From: Modestobacter sp. DSM 44400
Lineage (GTDB): Bacteria > Actinomycetota > Actinomycetes > Mycobacteriales > Geodermatophilaceae
Direction of reading: 5' to 3'
DNA length: 64,000 nt
NCBI RefSeq assembly: GCF_900107175.1
Contig: NZ_FNOZ01000019.1
Coordinates: 1 to 64,000, forward strand
The notes under the pieces were generated by a model. It did no database searches. It worked only from the letters and a program-made list of their open reading frames with translations, and had not been told where the DNA came from. This document shows positions 20,927-29,710 of the stretch, in pieces (position 1 is the stretch's first letter; each line of letters opens with the position of its first letter). Both the position numbers and the translations under genes were made by a program.

Positions 20927-20989
20927 GTTGATCATCGGCGGATGGCTGCCCCCGGCGGCGTGTCGCCCAGCCACCCGCCGATGATCAAC
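20927..20989. terminator. large hairpin between convergent gcvP and DUF5999
   Basis: A 15-bp arm (20927-20941, GTTGATCATCGGCGG) has an exact inverse copy at 20975-20989, and inside them TGGCTG (20943-20948) pairs with CAGCCA (20968-20973) across one mismatch. The stem is about 22 bp around a loop of 19. It lies between two convergent genes and probably ends both transcripts. The arms are unusually long for a terminator, so a repeated intergenic element is also possible. Confidence 0.6.
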
Positions 20990-21036
20990 GGGACGCAGCG
21001 TGCACGACGGCTCCGCGACGGGGTCGTGCGCAGCGC

Positions 21037-21228
21037 TCAGGCGGTGGCGAGCTGCCAACGGCGGGTGAGGACGACCTGGCCGTCGGGGAGCAGCTCGCCG
21101 TCGTCGTCGAACAGGAGGACGCCGTTGCACAGCAGGGTCCACCCCTGCTCGGGGTGCCGGCTGATCGGGGCAGCCAGCACACGGTCGTCAGCGGCGGCGT
21201 CGGGGCAGGGCACTACGTGGGCACACAT
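21037..21228 (-). CDS. DUF5999 small protein
   Basis: The 63-residue protein reads CAHVVPCPDA at the start and then SRHPEQGWTLLCNGVLLFDD, GELLPDG and VVLTRRW, the pattern of the small actinobacterial DUF5999 family. The cysteines (positions 2, 8 and 34) could bind a metal, but no function is known. It is convergent with gcvP across the large hairpin. The 165 bp between it and coaA show nothing further. Confidence 0.78.
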   Translation of the reverse strand: MCAHVVPCPDAAADDRVLAAPISRHPEQGWTLLCNGVLLFDDDGELLPDGQVVLTRRWQLATA

Positions 21229-21393
21229 CGCGGTTCTCCTCGTCGTCCACCGGCTGGCACCGGGGGAGCGTCCGGGCCGCGTCCGTGCGGCCCGGTTGCG
21301 AGTGTGCGCGCCGGTCCCGACGTGGGGTACGGGCGAGACTCGACCAGGTCCCGCGTGCGGATCGTCACAACCCGCCAGTGACGCGCTGGTGGA

Positions 21394-22353
21394 TCAGAGC
21401 TTCCGGAGCAGCACCCGACGAACCGAGTGGTCGGCGGCCTTCTGCAGCACCAGCCGGGCCCGGGACCGCGAGGGGGCGATGTTGCTGCGCAGGTTGGGCC
21501 CGTTCACCGAGGCCCAGATGCCGCGGGCGGTGGCGACGGCCTCCTCGTCGGTGAGTTCGGCAAAGCGGTGGAAGTAGGCGCCGCTGTCGGCGAAGGCGGT
21601 GCGCCGCAGCGCCAGGAAGCGTTCGACGTACCACTGCTGGACGTCGTGCTCGGTGGCGTCGACGTAGACGGAGAAGTCGAAGAAGTCCGAGAGGAACACC
21701 TCAGGCACCCGGCCGGCGCCGCCGCCGGCCTGTAGCACGTTGAGGCCCTCGAGGACCAGGACGTCGGGGGAGTCGATCACCTGGCGCTCCCCGGGCAGCA
21801 CGTCGTAGTCCTGGTGGGAGTACAGCGGTGCGCTGACCTCTGCACGGCCGGACTTCACGTCGGCCAGGAAGCGCAGCAGCGCCCGCCGGTCGTAGCTCTC
21901 CGGAAAACCTTTGCGGGCCAGCATCCCCCGGGACCCCAGCACCGCGTTGGGCAGCAGGAAGCCGTCGGTGGTGACCAGGTCGACCCGGGGGGTGTCGGGG
22001 CCGGCGGCCAGCAGCGCCTGCAGCAGCCGGGCAGTGGTGCTCTTGCCGACAGCCACGCTGCCGGCCACCGCGATCACGAACGGGACCTTCTCGGTGCGCG
22101 CGCCGAGGAACTCCGTCTGCGCCGCCCACAACCGGCGGCTGGCCGCCACGTGCAGGGAAAGCAGCCGGGCCAGCGGCAGGTAGACGGTGGCCACCTCGTC
22201 CAGGTCGATCCGGTCGCCCAGCGTGGCCAGTCCGCGGAGGTCGGCGGCGTCCAGCGGCAGGGGTGAGGAGCCCGCCAGGGCCCGCCAGGACGCACGGTCG
22301 AAGGCGGTGAAGGGCGAGACCTGCGCTCGCGTCCCGACGGTCACGGCGCCCAT
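21394..22353 (-). CDS. coaA: type I pantothenate kinase
   Basis: CoaA phosphorylates pantothenate, the controlling step of coenzyme A synthesis. The 319-residue protein has the P-loop GSVAVGKST at residues 98-106, the following LVTTDGFL, the block KGFPESYD, and the conserved end [11 protein letters not shown]. Length and motifs are those of the bacterial type I enzyme, which is usually inhibited by CoA. It stands alone, divergent from an acetyltransferase gene. Confidence 0.96.
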   Translation of the reverse strand: MGAVTVGTRAQVSPFTAFDRASWRALAGSSPLPLDAADLRGLATLGDRIDLDEVATVYLPLARLLSLHVAASRRLWAAQTEFLGARTEKVPFVIAVAGSVAVGKSTTARLLQALLAAGPDTPRVDLVTTDGFLLPNAVLGSRGMLARKGFPESYDRRALLRFLADVKSGRAEVSAPLYSHQDYDVLPGERQVIDSPDVLVLEGLNVLQAGGGAGRVPEVFLSDFFDFSVYVDATEHDVQQWYVERFLALRRTAFADSGAYFHRFAELTDEEAVATARGIWASVNGPNLRSNIAPSRSRARLVLQKAADHSVRRVLLRKL

Positions 22354-22465
22354 CGTGCCGTCTGGGCACCGCGGGCCGTCCGCCCGGGTGCCACGGCCCC
22401 CCTCCCGGGTGGCCTGCGGTCGCAGCCGGCCCTGCCGGGCTCCGCCGGCGTCTAGGGTCAGCGAC

Positions 22466-23272
22466 GTGCCGTCCCGTCCTGGGCTGCTCGACCAGATCGA
22501 GCGTTACTTCGCCGTTGCCCCGCTGCCGGACGCCCAGGTGCAGCAGGTGGGCCTGCTCGACGTCCCGATCGGCTCGCCGGAGTGGCCCTTTCCGGCCCGC
22601 CCGCGGCCCGGCCGGGAGGGCGAGGTAGCGCTGGCCGACGTCCGGACGGCGATGTCCCTGCAGGAGTCCGCCGGCCTGCCCGCCGCGATGGAGTGGCTGG
22701 GTGACCGCTGCCGTGGCCTCGCCGGGGTGGCCCGCAGCGCCGGGCTCGTGGTCGACGAGCTGCCGCTGCTGCTTGCCGCCGATCCCGTCGAGGTGCTGCT
22801 GCCGGCCGAGGTGCGGCTCTACCTCGTCGGCGCCGATGACCCCGAGCTCGTCCGCTACCAGCGGCTGGCCCAGCTCGCTTTCGCCACACCGGTCGGTGCC
22901 GCTGCCCCGGCCGGGCCCGTTGCCGGCCCGTCGGAACTGCCCTCGACCTCGGTGCTGCGCGAGCGGGTGGCCGCCGGCCGGACGGTGATGATGGTCGCCG
23001 TCGACGAGGGGCAGCCGGTCGCCGTGGGCTCGCACCAGCCGGTCGAGGTCGACGGGCAGGAGATCAGCGAGGTGGTCGGGGTGGCGACGCTGCCCCGGTT
23101 CCGCGGCCGCGGGCTGGGCGCCGGGCTGACCTCGGCCCTGGTCGAGCACGCCCGGCAGAGCGCGGACCTGGTCTTCCTCGCCGCCGGGGACGACGACGTC
23201 GCCCGGGTCTACGAGCGGGTCGGCTTCGCCCGGGTGGGCACCAGCTGCCTGGCGGAGCGCCCGGTCCGCTGA
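22466..23272 (+). CDS. GNAT-family N-acetyltransferase
   Basis: The 268-residue protein ends in a GNAT fold: [27 protein letters not shown] contains the acetyl-CoA loop R-x2-G-x-G, and [11 protein letters not shown] is the usual closing strand. The N-terminal 130 residues are an added domain without a recognised motif. The GTG at 22466 follows TAGGGT (22453-22458) by seven bases, so the mRNA is probably leaderless. The substrate is unknown. Confidence 0.82.
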   Translation: MPSRPGLLDQIERYFAVAPLPDAQVQQVGLLDVPIGSPEWPFPARPRPGREGEVALADVRTAMSLQESAGLPAAMEWLGDRCRGLAGVARSAGLVVDELPLLLAADPVEVLLPAEVRLYLVGADDPELVRYQRLAQLAFATPVGAAAPAGPVAGPSELPSTSVLRERVAAGRTVMMVAVDEGQPVAVGSHQPVEVDGQEISEVVGVATLPRFRGRGLGAGLTSALVEHARQSADLVFLAAGDDDVARVYERVGFARVGTSCLAERPVR

Positions 23273-23276
23273 GCCG

Positions 23277-23314
23277 CGCGGGGCCGGCGCCGCTACTGCG
23301 GAGCCGGCCCCGCG
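23277..23314. terminator. hairpin terminator between acetyltransferase and PEBP gene
   Basis: CGCGGGGCCGGC (23277-23288) and its exact inverse (23303-23314) form a 12-bp GC-rich stem with a 14-base loop, directly after the acetyltransferase stop and before the convergent PEBP stop. It fits a bidirectional, U-tract-free terminator. Confidence 0.75.
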
Positions 23315-23324
23315 ACTCAACGGG

Positions 23325-23858
23325 TCACTCCACCTCGTAGGTGGCGACGATGGTGCCCCGGGCGAGCGTGTGGCTGAACAGGTTGAACCCCAGGTACGCC
23401 GGTGAGGCGTCGGCCGGGACGCCGAGGTCGTCGGTGTCCAGTGCGTGCACCACCATGAAATACCGGTGCGGGCCGTGCCCGGCCGGCGGTGCCGCGCCGA
23501 CGAAGCCGGCGAACCCGGCGTCGTTGCGCAGCTGCACGGCACCCTCGGGCAGCCCGGCGTCGGCCGCGCCGCTGGGCAGCTCGGTGACCGAGGCCGGGAT
23601 GCCAGCGACCGCCCAGTGCCAGAAGCCGCTGGTGGTCGGGGCGTCGGGGTCGTAGACGGTGACGGCGAAGCCGCGCGTCTCGGCAGGGAACTCCGACCAG
23701 GACAGCTGTGGGGAGCGGTCCTGACCGTCCAGCCCCATCTTGCCGCTGACGTGCGGCTGGTCCAGCGGCTCGCCGTGCCGGACGTCGGTGCTGGTCACGG
23801 TGAAGCTGGGCACCTGGGGCAGGAAGTCGTACGGGTCGGGCGTGGGTCGGCCGGCCAT
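23325..23858 (-). CDS. YbhB/YbcL-type phosphatidylethanolamine-binding protein (PEBP)
   Basis: The 177-residue protein has the PEBP ligand-pocket motifs: [18 protein letters not shown] (D-P-D-x-P then G-x-W-H-W) and [12 protein letters not shown]. Bacterial members are cytosolic proteins with weak kinase- or protease-inhibitor links and no firm role. The ATG at 23858 has GAGGAGGA upstream; the frame stays open further but shows no similarity there. A TAGGGT -10 box on the minus strand at 23947-23952 would give a leader of about 85 nt. Confidence 0.88.
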   Translation of the reverse strand: MAGRPTPDPYDFLPQVPSFTVTSTDVRHGEPLDQPHVSGKMGLDGQDRSPQLSWSEFPAETRGFAVTVYDPDAPTTSGFWHWAVAGIPASVTELPSGAADAGLPEGAVQLRNDAGFAGFVGAAPPAGHGPHRYFMVVHALDTDDLGVPADASPAYLGFNLFSHTLARGTIVATYEVE

Positions 23859-24290
23859 GCCGGGTCCTCCTCGGGTCGTCGGGTCCCCCCACGCGGTCGC
23901 CCGGGGGAGCAGCGGTCGCCGGGGAACGGCGCCGCGCCTGCCAGCGACCCTAGGCAGATCCGCGGTGTGCCGCCTGCTCGCCCCGGTCAGCCGACCGGAC
24001 CACCGCGTGCCCATTGGCACGTACTACCGTTATCCCCAACAAGTTGCGTCGATTCGCCAACCCGCCGTACCCGGCAAACGGCGCCCTCCGGGCACCGCAG
24101 CAACGATCACACGGGGCCCTCCGGGGCCAGTCCACCCAACGTGTCCCCGAAGCCCGGTGCGAGACAGATGGTGCGGCATCAGCATCAGCTGCCTCCGTTC
24201 GGTCACCGGCCTGCCCGGTGTCACCCTTTCGCGTGCGACCTGGCGGGATTCGACAGGTCTGCGCGATCATCTCGCCGTAGCGTGGCGCGC
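23859..24290. other. 432-bp intergenic region, no gene recognised
   Basis: This gap separates the divergent PEBP and HAD genes. Open frames in it are short and compositionally unlike proteins. It holds the PEBP -10 box (23947-23952) and the TAGCGT -10 box of the HAD gene (24278-24283). Nothing else was identified. Confidence 0.6.
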
Positions 24291-25022
24291 GTGCTGGGAC
24301 TCCCCGACGACATCCGTGCCTGCCTGTTCGACCTCGACGGGGTGCTCACCCAGACGGCGAAGGTCCACCAGGCGGCCTGGAAACGCACCTTCGACGAGTT
24401 CCTCCGCCGCCAGGACCCGGCGGCGGAGGAGTTCAGTAGCGCCGACTACAACGAGTACGTCGACGGCAAGCCACGCAAGGACGGCGTCCGCGACTTCCTG
24501 GCCGGCCGCCGCATCACCCTGCCCGAGGGCAGCGACGACGACCCGGCCGACGCGGCGACCGTCGCGGGAGTGGCGACCCGGAAGAACGAGCTGGTGCTCG
24601 CCGAACTCGAGGAGCACGGCGTCCAGGTGTACGAGGGGTCGATGCGCTACCTGCGCGCGGCGAAGGAGGCCGGGTTGTCGGCCGCGGTGGTCACCGCCTC
24701 GGCCAACGGCGCGCACGTCATCGAGGTGGCCGGCTTCGCCGACCTCGTCGACGCCCGGATCGACGGGCTGGTCGCCGCCCGCGACGGCCTGCGCGGCAAA
24801 CCCGCCCCGGACACCTTCCTGGCGGGGGCGGAGGCGCTGGGCGTCGAGCCGGCGCAGGCCGCGGTGTTCGAGGACGCGCTGTCCGGGGTCGCCGCCGGGC
24901 GCGCCGGCCACTTCGGCTTCGTCGTCGGCGTCGACCGGGTCGGGCAGGCGGCCGGGCTGGCCGAGCGCGGCGCCGACGTCGTCGTCCAGGACCTGGACGA
25001 GCTGCTGGGGACGACCACATGA
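24291..25022 (+). CDS. HAD-superfamily hydrolase, beta-phosphoglucomutase type
   Basis: The 243-residue protein has the HAD motifs in order: CLFDLDGVLTQTA with the nucleophile Asp, VTASANG for motif II, the lysine in RGKPAPDTFL, and VFEDALSGVAAG for motif IV. The cap domain and the Asp-x-Asp pair suit beta-phosphoglucomutase, which turns beta-glucose 1-phosphate into glucose 6-phosphate. It is coupled by ATGA to a GH65 phosphorylase that would supply that sugar phosphate. The GTG at 24291 is set by TAGCGT (24278-24283) seven bases upstream. Specificity rests on context. Confidence 0.87.
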   Translation: MLGLPDDIRACLFDLDGVLTQTAKVHQAAWKRTFDEFLRRQDPAAEEFSSADYNEYVDGKPRKDGVRDFLAGRRITLPEGSDDDPADAATVAGVATRKNELVLAELEEHGVQVYEGSMRYLRAAKEAGLSAAVVTASANGAHVIEVAGFADLVDARIDGLVAARDGLRGKPAPDTFLAGAEALGVEPAQAAVFEDALSGVAAGRAGHFGFVVGVDRVGQAAGLAERGADVVVQDLDELLGTTT

Positions 25023-27388
25023 CCGAGGGGCGCGCGCACTTCCCGATCGAGCCGTGGGCGTTGACCGAGATCGGCCTGGACATGGCCTCGCTCGCGGTCC
25101 ACGAGTCCGTGTTCGCGCTGGCCAACGGACACATCGGGATGCGCGGCACGCTGGAGGAGGGCGAGCCGGTCGTGGTCGCCGGCACCTACCTCAACGGCTT
25201 CTTCGAGGAGCGCGTGCTGCCCTACGCCGAGGCCGGGTACGGATTCCCCGAGCAGGGCCAGACGGTGGTCAACGTGACCGACGGCAAGCTCATCCGCCTG
25301 CTGGTCGGCGACACCCCGCTCGATCTCGCCTACGGCGAGATCATCGACCACCGGCGCACGTTGGACCTGCGCGCCGGGGTGCTGCGCCGGACCACCGAGT
25401 GGCGCTCGCCCAACGGCCGCACGGTCCAGGTCACGAGCACCCGGCTGGTCTCCTTCACCCGGCGGTCGATCGCGGCGATCGAGTACTCGGTCGAGTGCAC
25501 CGACGACGGCGGCGACCTCTACGTCGCCCTCCAGTCCGACCTGCTGGCCAACGCGCTGGTCGAGGGCACCGGTGCCGACGACGACCCGCGCGCGGCGGCG
25601 GCGTTGCGCAAGCCGCTGCAGTCAGAGATGGCGGTGGCCCGCGGTCGGCACGCCGTCCTGGTCCACCGGACCAGGCGCAGCAAGCTGCGGATGGCCGCCG
25701 GCATGGACCACTCGGTGGAGGTCCCCGACTCCTCGACCGAGGACATCGAGGCTTCCGGCGATCTGGCGCGCTACACCCTCGCCGCCCGGCTGCCGGCCGG
25801 CGGGAAGCTGCGGCTGGTGAAGTACCTGGCCTACGGCTGGTCCTCCCGCCGGTCCACCGAGGCGGTCCGGGACCAGGTCGAGGGGGCGCTGGCGACAGCG
25901 AAGCTGGCCGGCTGGGACCGGCTGGTGCGGGAGCAGCGGGAGCTGCTGGACGCCCACTGGGCGCAGTCCGACGTGCGCATCGACGGGGACGATGAGCTCC
26001 AGCAGGCGGTGCGGGTGGGCATCTTCCACGTGCTGCAGGCCGGGCTCCGGGCCGAGCGGCAGCCGATCCCGGCCAAGGGGCTGACCGGGCCCGGGTACGA
26101 CGGGCACACCTTCTGGGACACCGAGACCTACGTCCTGCCGGTGCTCATCTACACCGCACCCGACGCCGCCCGGGACGCGCTGCGCTGGCGGCACTCCACC
26201 CTCGACCTCGCCCGGGAGCGCGCCCGGGTGCTGGGACACCGCGGCGCGGCGTTCCCCTGGCGGACGATCCGGGGAGAGGAGACCTCGGGCTATTGGCCGG
26301 CCGGGACGGCGGCGTTCCACATCAACGCCGACATCGCCGACGCGGTCAGTCGCTACTACCACGCCACCCTCGACGAGGCCTTCGACCGCGACTACGGCAC
26401 CGAGCTGCTGGTGGAGACCGCCCGGCTGTTCACCGACCTCGGGCACTTCGATGTCGAGGACGGCTTCCGCATCGACGGGGTCACCGGGCCGGACGAGTAC
26501 ACCGCGGTCGTGGACAACAACGTCTACACGAACCTGATGGCCCAGCGGAACCTGCGCGAGGCGGCCGCCGCGGTGAAGCGCCAGCCGGACACGGCTGGGC
26601 GGCTCGACGTGACGGGGGAGGAGGTCGACCACTGGCTGCGCGCGGCCGACGCGATGCGGGTGCCCTTCGACACCCGGCTGGGTGTGCACATGCAGTCCGA
26701 CGCGTTCACCCACCACGAGGAGTGGGACTTCGAGGGCACCCCGCCGGAGAAGTACCCGCTGCTGCTGCACTTCCCTTACTTCGAGATCTACCGCAAGCAG
26801 GTGATCAAGCAGGCCGACCTGGTGATGGCGCTGCACCTGTGCGGGGACTCCTTCACCCTCGAGGAGAAGATCGCCGACTTCGCCTACTACGAGGCCCGCA
26901 CGGTGCGCGACTCCTCGCTGTCGGCGGCGCAGCAGGCGGTGGTGGCGGCCGAGACCGGCCACCTCCAGCTGGCCTACGACTACTGGGCCGAGGCGGCACT
27001 GACCGACCTGCAGAACCTGCACCAGAACTCCGGATACGGACTGCACATCGCCTCGCTGGCCGGCGGCTGGACGGTGGCGGTGGCCGGCTTCGGTGGGATG
27101 CGCGACCACGGCGCGCTGCGGTTCTCCCCGCGCCTGCCCGACCGGCTGACCCGGCTCGGCTTCCGGGTGGTCTACCAGGGGCGGGTCCTGCAGGTGACGA
27201 TCACCGCCGACCAGGCCACCTACCAGGTGATGGACGGCGAACCGCTGGACATCCACCACCACGGACGTGCGGTGACCGTGGGCGACAGCGAGCGGGTGCT
27301 GGACATCCCGCCGGCGCCGGTTGTGCAACCGGTGCACCAGCCGGCGCACGCGGCACCCCGCCGGCGGACCCGACCAGCCAGCGACTGA
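25019..27388 (+). CDS. glycoside hydrolase family 65 phosphorylase (trehalose/maltose/kojibiose type)
   Basis: GH65 enzymes split alpha-glucosides with inorganic phosphate to give beta-glucose 1-phosphate. The 789-residue protein has the family blocks GYDGHTFWDTETYVLP, RGAAFPWRTIRGEETSGYW and TGPDEYTAVVDNN, with Glu493 in GPDEY the expected catalytic acid. The C-terminal beta domain ends in a Pro- and Arg-rich tail. It is coupled by four bases to the beta-phosphoglucomutase-type gene, so the pair likely channels trehalose, maltose or kojibiose into glucose 6-phosphate. The exact disaccharide cannot be read here. Confidence 0.92.
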   Translation: MTEGRAHFPIEPWALTEIGLDMASLAVHESVFALANGHIGMRGTLEEGEPVVVAGTYLNGFFEERVLPYAEAGYGFPEQGQTVVNVTDGKLIRLLVGDTPLDLAYGEIIDHRRTLDLRAGVLRRTTEWRSPNGRTVQVTSTRLVSFTRRSIAAIEYSVECTDDGGDLYVALQSDLLANALVEGTGADDDPRAAAALRKPLQSEMAVARGRHAVLVHRTRRSKLRMAAGMDHSVEVPDSSTEDIEASGDLARYTLAARLPAGGKLRLVKYLAYGWSSRRSTEAVRDQVEGALATAKLAGWDRLVREQRELLDAHWAQSDVRIDGDDELQQAVRVGIFHVLQAGLRAERQPIPAKGLTGPGYDGHTFWDTETYVLPVLIYTAPDAARDALRWRHSTLDLARERARVLGHRGAAFPWRTIRGEETSGYWPAGTAAFHINADIADAVSRYYHATLDEAFDRDYGTELLVETARLFTDLGHFDVEDGFRIDGVTGPDEYTAVVDNNVYTNLMAQRNLREAAAAVKRQPDTAGRLDVTGEEVDHWLRAADAMRVPFDTRLGVHMQSDAFTHHEEWDFEGTPPEKYPLLLHFPYFEIYRKQVIKQADLVMALHLCGDSFTLEEKIADFAYYEARTVRDSSLSAAQQAVVAAETGHLQLAYDYWAEAALTDLQNLHQNSGYGLHIASLAGGWTVAVAGFGGMRDHGALRFSPRLPDRLTRLGFRVVYQGRVLQVTITADQATYQVMDGEPLDIHHHGRAVTVGDSERVLDIPPAPVVQPVHQPAHAAPRRRTRPASD

Positions 27389-27391
27389 TCC

Positions 27392-28098
27392 TCAGCCGAG
27401 CAGCCAGCGGCCGCCGAGCAGCAGCGCGCCGCCGTCGACCAGCAGGAAGACCCCGACCCACAGCAGCCCGGGCAGTCGGGTCAGGCGGGCCAGCTGGTCG
27501 GCGTCGGAGTCCGGCGCGCCGCTCCGCCGGCGCCGCTTGGCCTGCAGCTCGAGCACCGTCTTGGGCGCGGCCAGCAGCAGGAACCAGGTCACCAGGTGGG
27601 CGAAGGCAGCCTGACCCTGCGCCGGCAGCCACCAGGTCGCGGCGAACACCAGCGCGGCGGTGACCAGCACCGACCACAGGCCGTACCAGTTGCGGATCTG
27701 GACCAGCAGCAGCGCCAGCAGACCGAGCAGCGCCCACAGCAGCCCCACCGCGTAGCCGGCCGCCAGCAGCGCCGCCGCTCCCAGTCCTAACAGACCGGGC
27801 CCGGTGTAGCCGGCGGCGCTCGTGAGCACCATGCCGGGGCCGGTGGGGCGGCCGGCGGACACGGTGAGACCGGAGGTGTCCGAGTGCAGCCGGATCCCGG
27901 CCAGCCGCCGCCCGGTGACCAGCGCGGCCAGGCCGTGGGCGCCCTCGTGGGCGATCGTTACCGCGTGCCGGGCATGCCGCCAGATCGACGGCACGAGCAC
28001 CAGGACGGCGGCAGCGACAGCGGTGGCCACCAGCCAGCGGCCGGCAGTGGGGGAGAGGGGGCGCTCACCCGGTCCCAGAAGGTGCTGACGGCGTCCAC
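27392..28098 (-). CDS. M50-like membrane protease, frameshifted near its N terminus
   Basis: The membrane protein has an HEGAH zinc motif in VTIAHEGAHGLAAL, several long hydrophobic helices, and a fold like actinobacterial M50B site-2 proteases. The main frame has no convincing start: upstream it reads Arg-rich antisense sequence. A second frame starts at GTG 28098 with DAVSTFWDRVSAPSP, a typical N terminus for this family, and joins the main frame if one base is removed or added in the C-rich run at 28048-28061 (G-rich on the plus strand). The gene is therefore either broken or misread by one base. Confidence 0.75.
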
Positions 28099-28213
28099 GC
28101 GAGCATCGTCGCCAGTCGAGCTGTGCGCGCGGCCGACGCCACGCCGCCCGGGAGGTGAGGGGCGTGAGGCCACGGGTCATCGCCATGCCCGACGCCGGCC
28201 CGGCCGGCGCCTC

Positions 28214-28612
28214 TCAGCTCGGCTCGACCAGGCGGCGGTGCAGTTCGCTCGTGAGCACGTGGATCTCCCGCGTGAGCTGGGTGTTGGTCTTCAGCTCGGT
28301 CTCCTGCTCGACGAAGTCGTGGTCGGCCTTGATCTGTTGGAAGAGCGCCGCCCGGTTCTGGCCGATCATCACGAAGGTCGACAGGAAGATGGCCTCCAGC
28401 GACACCACCAGGGTCAGCGTCGGCCAGGGACTGGACTCGACGAACAGCATCCAGCCGGCGAAGACGGCGACGTGCAGGTAGACGAAGGCCATCGAACCGG
28501 CGAACGCGGTGATCGCGTCCGCGATCCGCAGCTGGATGTCGGCGGCGCGGTGCGCTCGCAGCTTGGTGACCACGGGGTGCTCGGGATGCGTGCGGGGCGG
28601 GGGAGCGGTCAT
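28214..28612 (-). CDS. DUF1003 membrane protein
   Basis: The 132-residue protein has the DUF1003 signature: ADAITAFAGSMAFVYLHVAVFAGWM, SPWPTLTLVVSLEAIFLSTFVMI and GQNR, then a charged C-terminal helix (DFVEQETELKTNTQL). There are two membrane helices. The ATG at 28612 has AGGAC upstream; the open frame continues upstream only through the remains of another gene. Function is unknown; such proteins often accompany Mg2+ or acid-stress genes, but not here. Confidence 0.88.
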   Translation of the reverse strand: MTAPPPRTHPEHPVVTKLRAHRAADIQLRIADAITAFAGSMAFVYLHVAVFAGWMLFVESSPWPTLTLVVSLEAIFLSTFVMIGQNRAALFQQIKADHDFVEQETELKTNTQLTREIHVLTSELHRRLVEPS

Positions 28613-28722
28613 GGTCTGTCCTCTGGCGATGGGCGCCCCGGTGCCGCATGTCGGTACGCGGTGAAGGGGCGGGTCGTGGCGATCCTCGCCGTCCTGCCTG
28701 AGAGTGACCGGGAAGGTCGTGC

Positions 28723-28948
28723 TCACCGCAGGGACCTGCGCCACCGGCCGGCTCGGAGCAGGTCGGCGTCGTGGGCCAGCAGGGCGACCTGCACCCGGTC
28801 GTCGGCCTCGAACTTGGTCAGCAGCCGGGAGACGTGCGCCTTGACGGTGGCCACGCTGAGGTACAGGGGCGCCGATCTGGGCGTTGGGCGGGCCCCGGCC
28901 GACGACGAGGGCGACCTCCCGTTCCCGGTCGCTGAGTCGGCCCATCAA
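28723..28948 (-). pseudogene. LuxR/NarL-type regulator, C-terminal remnant with frameshift
   Basis: One frame reads GRLSDREREVALVVGRG and NAQIG, the first helix of a LuxR DNA-binding domain. After a one-base shift around 28868-28874 it continues LYLSVATVKAHVSRLLTKF, the recognition helix, and DRVQVALLAHDADLLR to a stop at 28723-28725. The receiver domain is missing. This is the decayed tail of a response regulator. Confidence 0.75.
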
Positions 28949-29081
28949 CGCGCGAGCTCGGGTCCGGGGCCCGGTCAGGGCCGGACCCAGGTCGGGACGT
29001 CGGTCGCGCTGTGGTTACTGCTGCCGCTGGTGATCGGCTGGATCCGCATCCAGCGCAGCGAGATCAGCTGAGCCGCTCGGC

Positions 29082-29180
29082 TCAGCCAGCCGCCAGGGTG
29101 GCCCGCGCGTGGAGCGCGGCCCAGCGCTGCACGTGGTCGAGCAGCTCGGCGGGGGAGCGGACGGTGAAGTCCGCGCCGGG
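29082..29180 (-). pseudogene. C-terminal scrap of a WYL-type regulator
   Basis: The minus strand reads GADFTVRSPAELLDHVQRWAAL and a stop at 29082-29084. The pattern D-F-x-V-x-S-P-x-E-L resembles the very end of WYL-domain transcription factors. No upstream domain remains, since the plus strand here already belongs to another fragment. Identification rests on about 30 residues. Confidence 0.45.
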
Positions 29181-29193
29181 AACCGACGAGCTG

Positions 29194-29373
29194 ATGCGCA
29201 CGCTGCCCAGCCTGGACGTCGAGCACCCGCTTCCCGAGGCGCCGTGGTTCGAGCCCGGCGCCACCTGGTCGGCCCGCCGGGCGTTCCTGCACATCGTCGC
29301 GGAGACCGCGCAGCACGCCGGCCGCATCGATGTTCTCCGGGAGACCATCGACGGCCAGAAGACGATGGGCTGA
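29194..29373 (+). pseudogene. C-terminal scrap of a DinB/DUF664 protein
   Basis: The plus strand reads MRTLPSLDVEHPLPEAPWF and then ARRAFLHIVAETAQHAGRID, VLRETIDGQ, the usual end of actinobacterial DinB-like (DUF664) proteins, which are metal- and thiol-dependent transferases. The first two thirds of the gene are absent. It directly adjoins the WYL scrap on the other strand. Confidence 0.6.
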
Positions 29374-29413
29374 GCGCTCCCGCCGCATTGCCGGTACTTG
29401 CCTCCCCACCTCG

Positions 29414-29437
29414 CTTCCTGTACGTCTTCCTGTACGT
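29414..29437 (+). promoter_or_regulatory. tandem repeat, likely YefM operator
   Basis: CTTCCTGTACGT occurs twice in exact tandem (29414-29425 and 29426-29437), about 20 bp before the antitoxin start. Each copy contains TGTAC, and E. coli YefM operators use TGTACA-type half sites. The repeat phase (12 bp) allows two antitoxin dimers on the same face of the DNA. Confidence 0.55.
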
Positions 29438-29458
29438 CAGGCACAGAGGAGGCAACGG

Positions 29459-29710
29459 ATGCGGACCATGAGCTACTCCGAGTCGCGCGCGAAGTACGCG
29501 CAGACGCTCGATGCGGTGATCGACGACCGAGAGGAGGTGGTCATCACCCGGGCCGGCCACGACCCGGTGGTGATGGTCGCGCTGGAGGACTACGAGTCAC
29601 TCAAGGAGACCGCCTACCTGCTGCGCACTCCGGAGAACGCCCGGCGCCTGCTCGCCTCGATCGAACGGCTCGAGAGCGGGCAGGGATCCGAGCGACCGCT
29701 AGCGGAGTGA
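29459..29710 (+). CDS. yefM: antitoxin, YefM/Phd family
   Basis: The 83-residue protein starts MRTMSYSESRAKYAQTLD, the standard YefM opening, and contains VVITRAGHDPVVMVALEDYESL, the Phd/YefM DNA-binding core, followed by a helical toxin-binding tail. The ATG at 29459 has AGAGGAGG upstream. It overlaps the toxin gene by four bases (GTGA), the usual coupled arrangement, and would repress its own promoter through the tandem repeats upstream. Confidence 0.93.
   Translation: MRTMSYSESRAKYAQTLDAVIDDREEVVITRAGHDPVVMVALEDYESLKETAYLLRTPENARRLLASIERLESGQGSERPLAE

Noticed and set aside
23950-24270. A 106-codon minus-strand open frame between PEBP and HAD genes
   Set aside because: It lacks a ribosome site and has Arg/Ala/Cys-rich noise composition; no family pattern was recognised.
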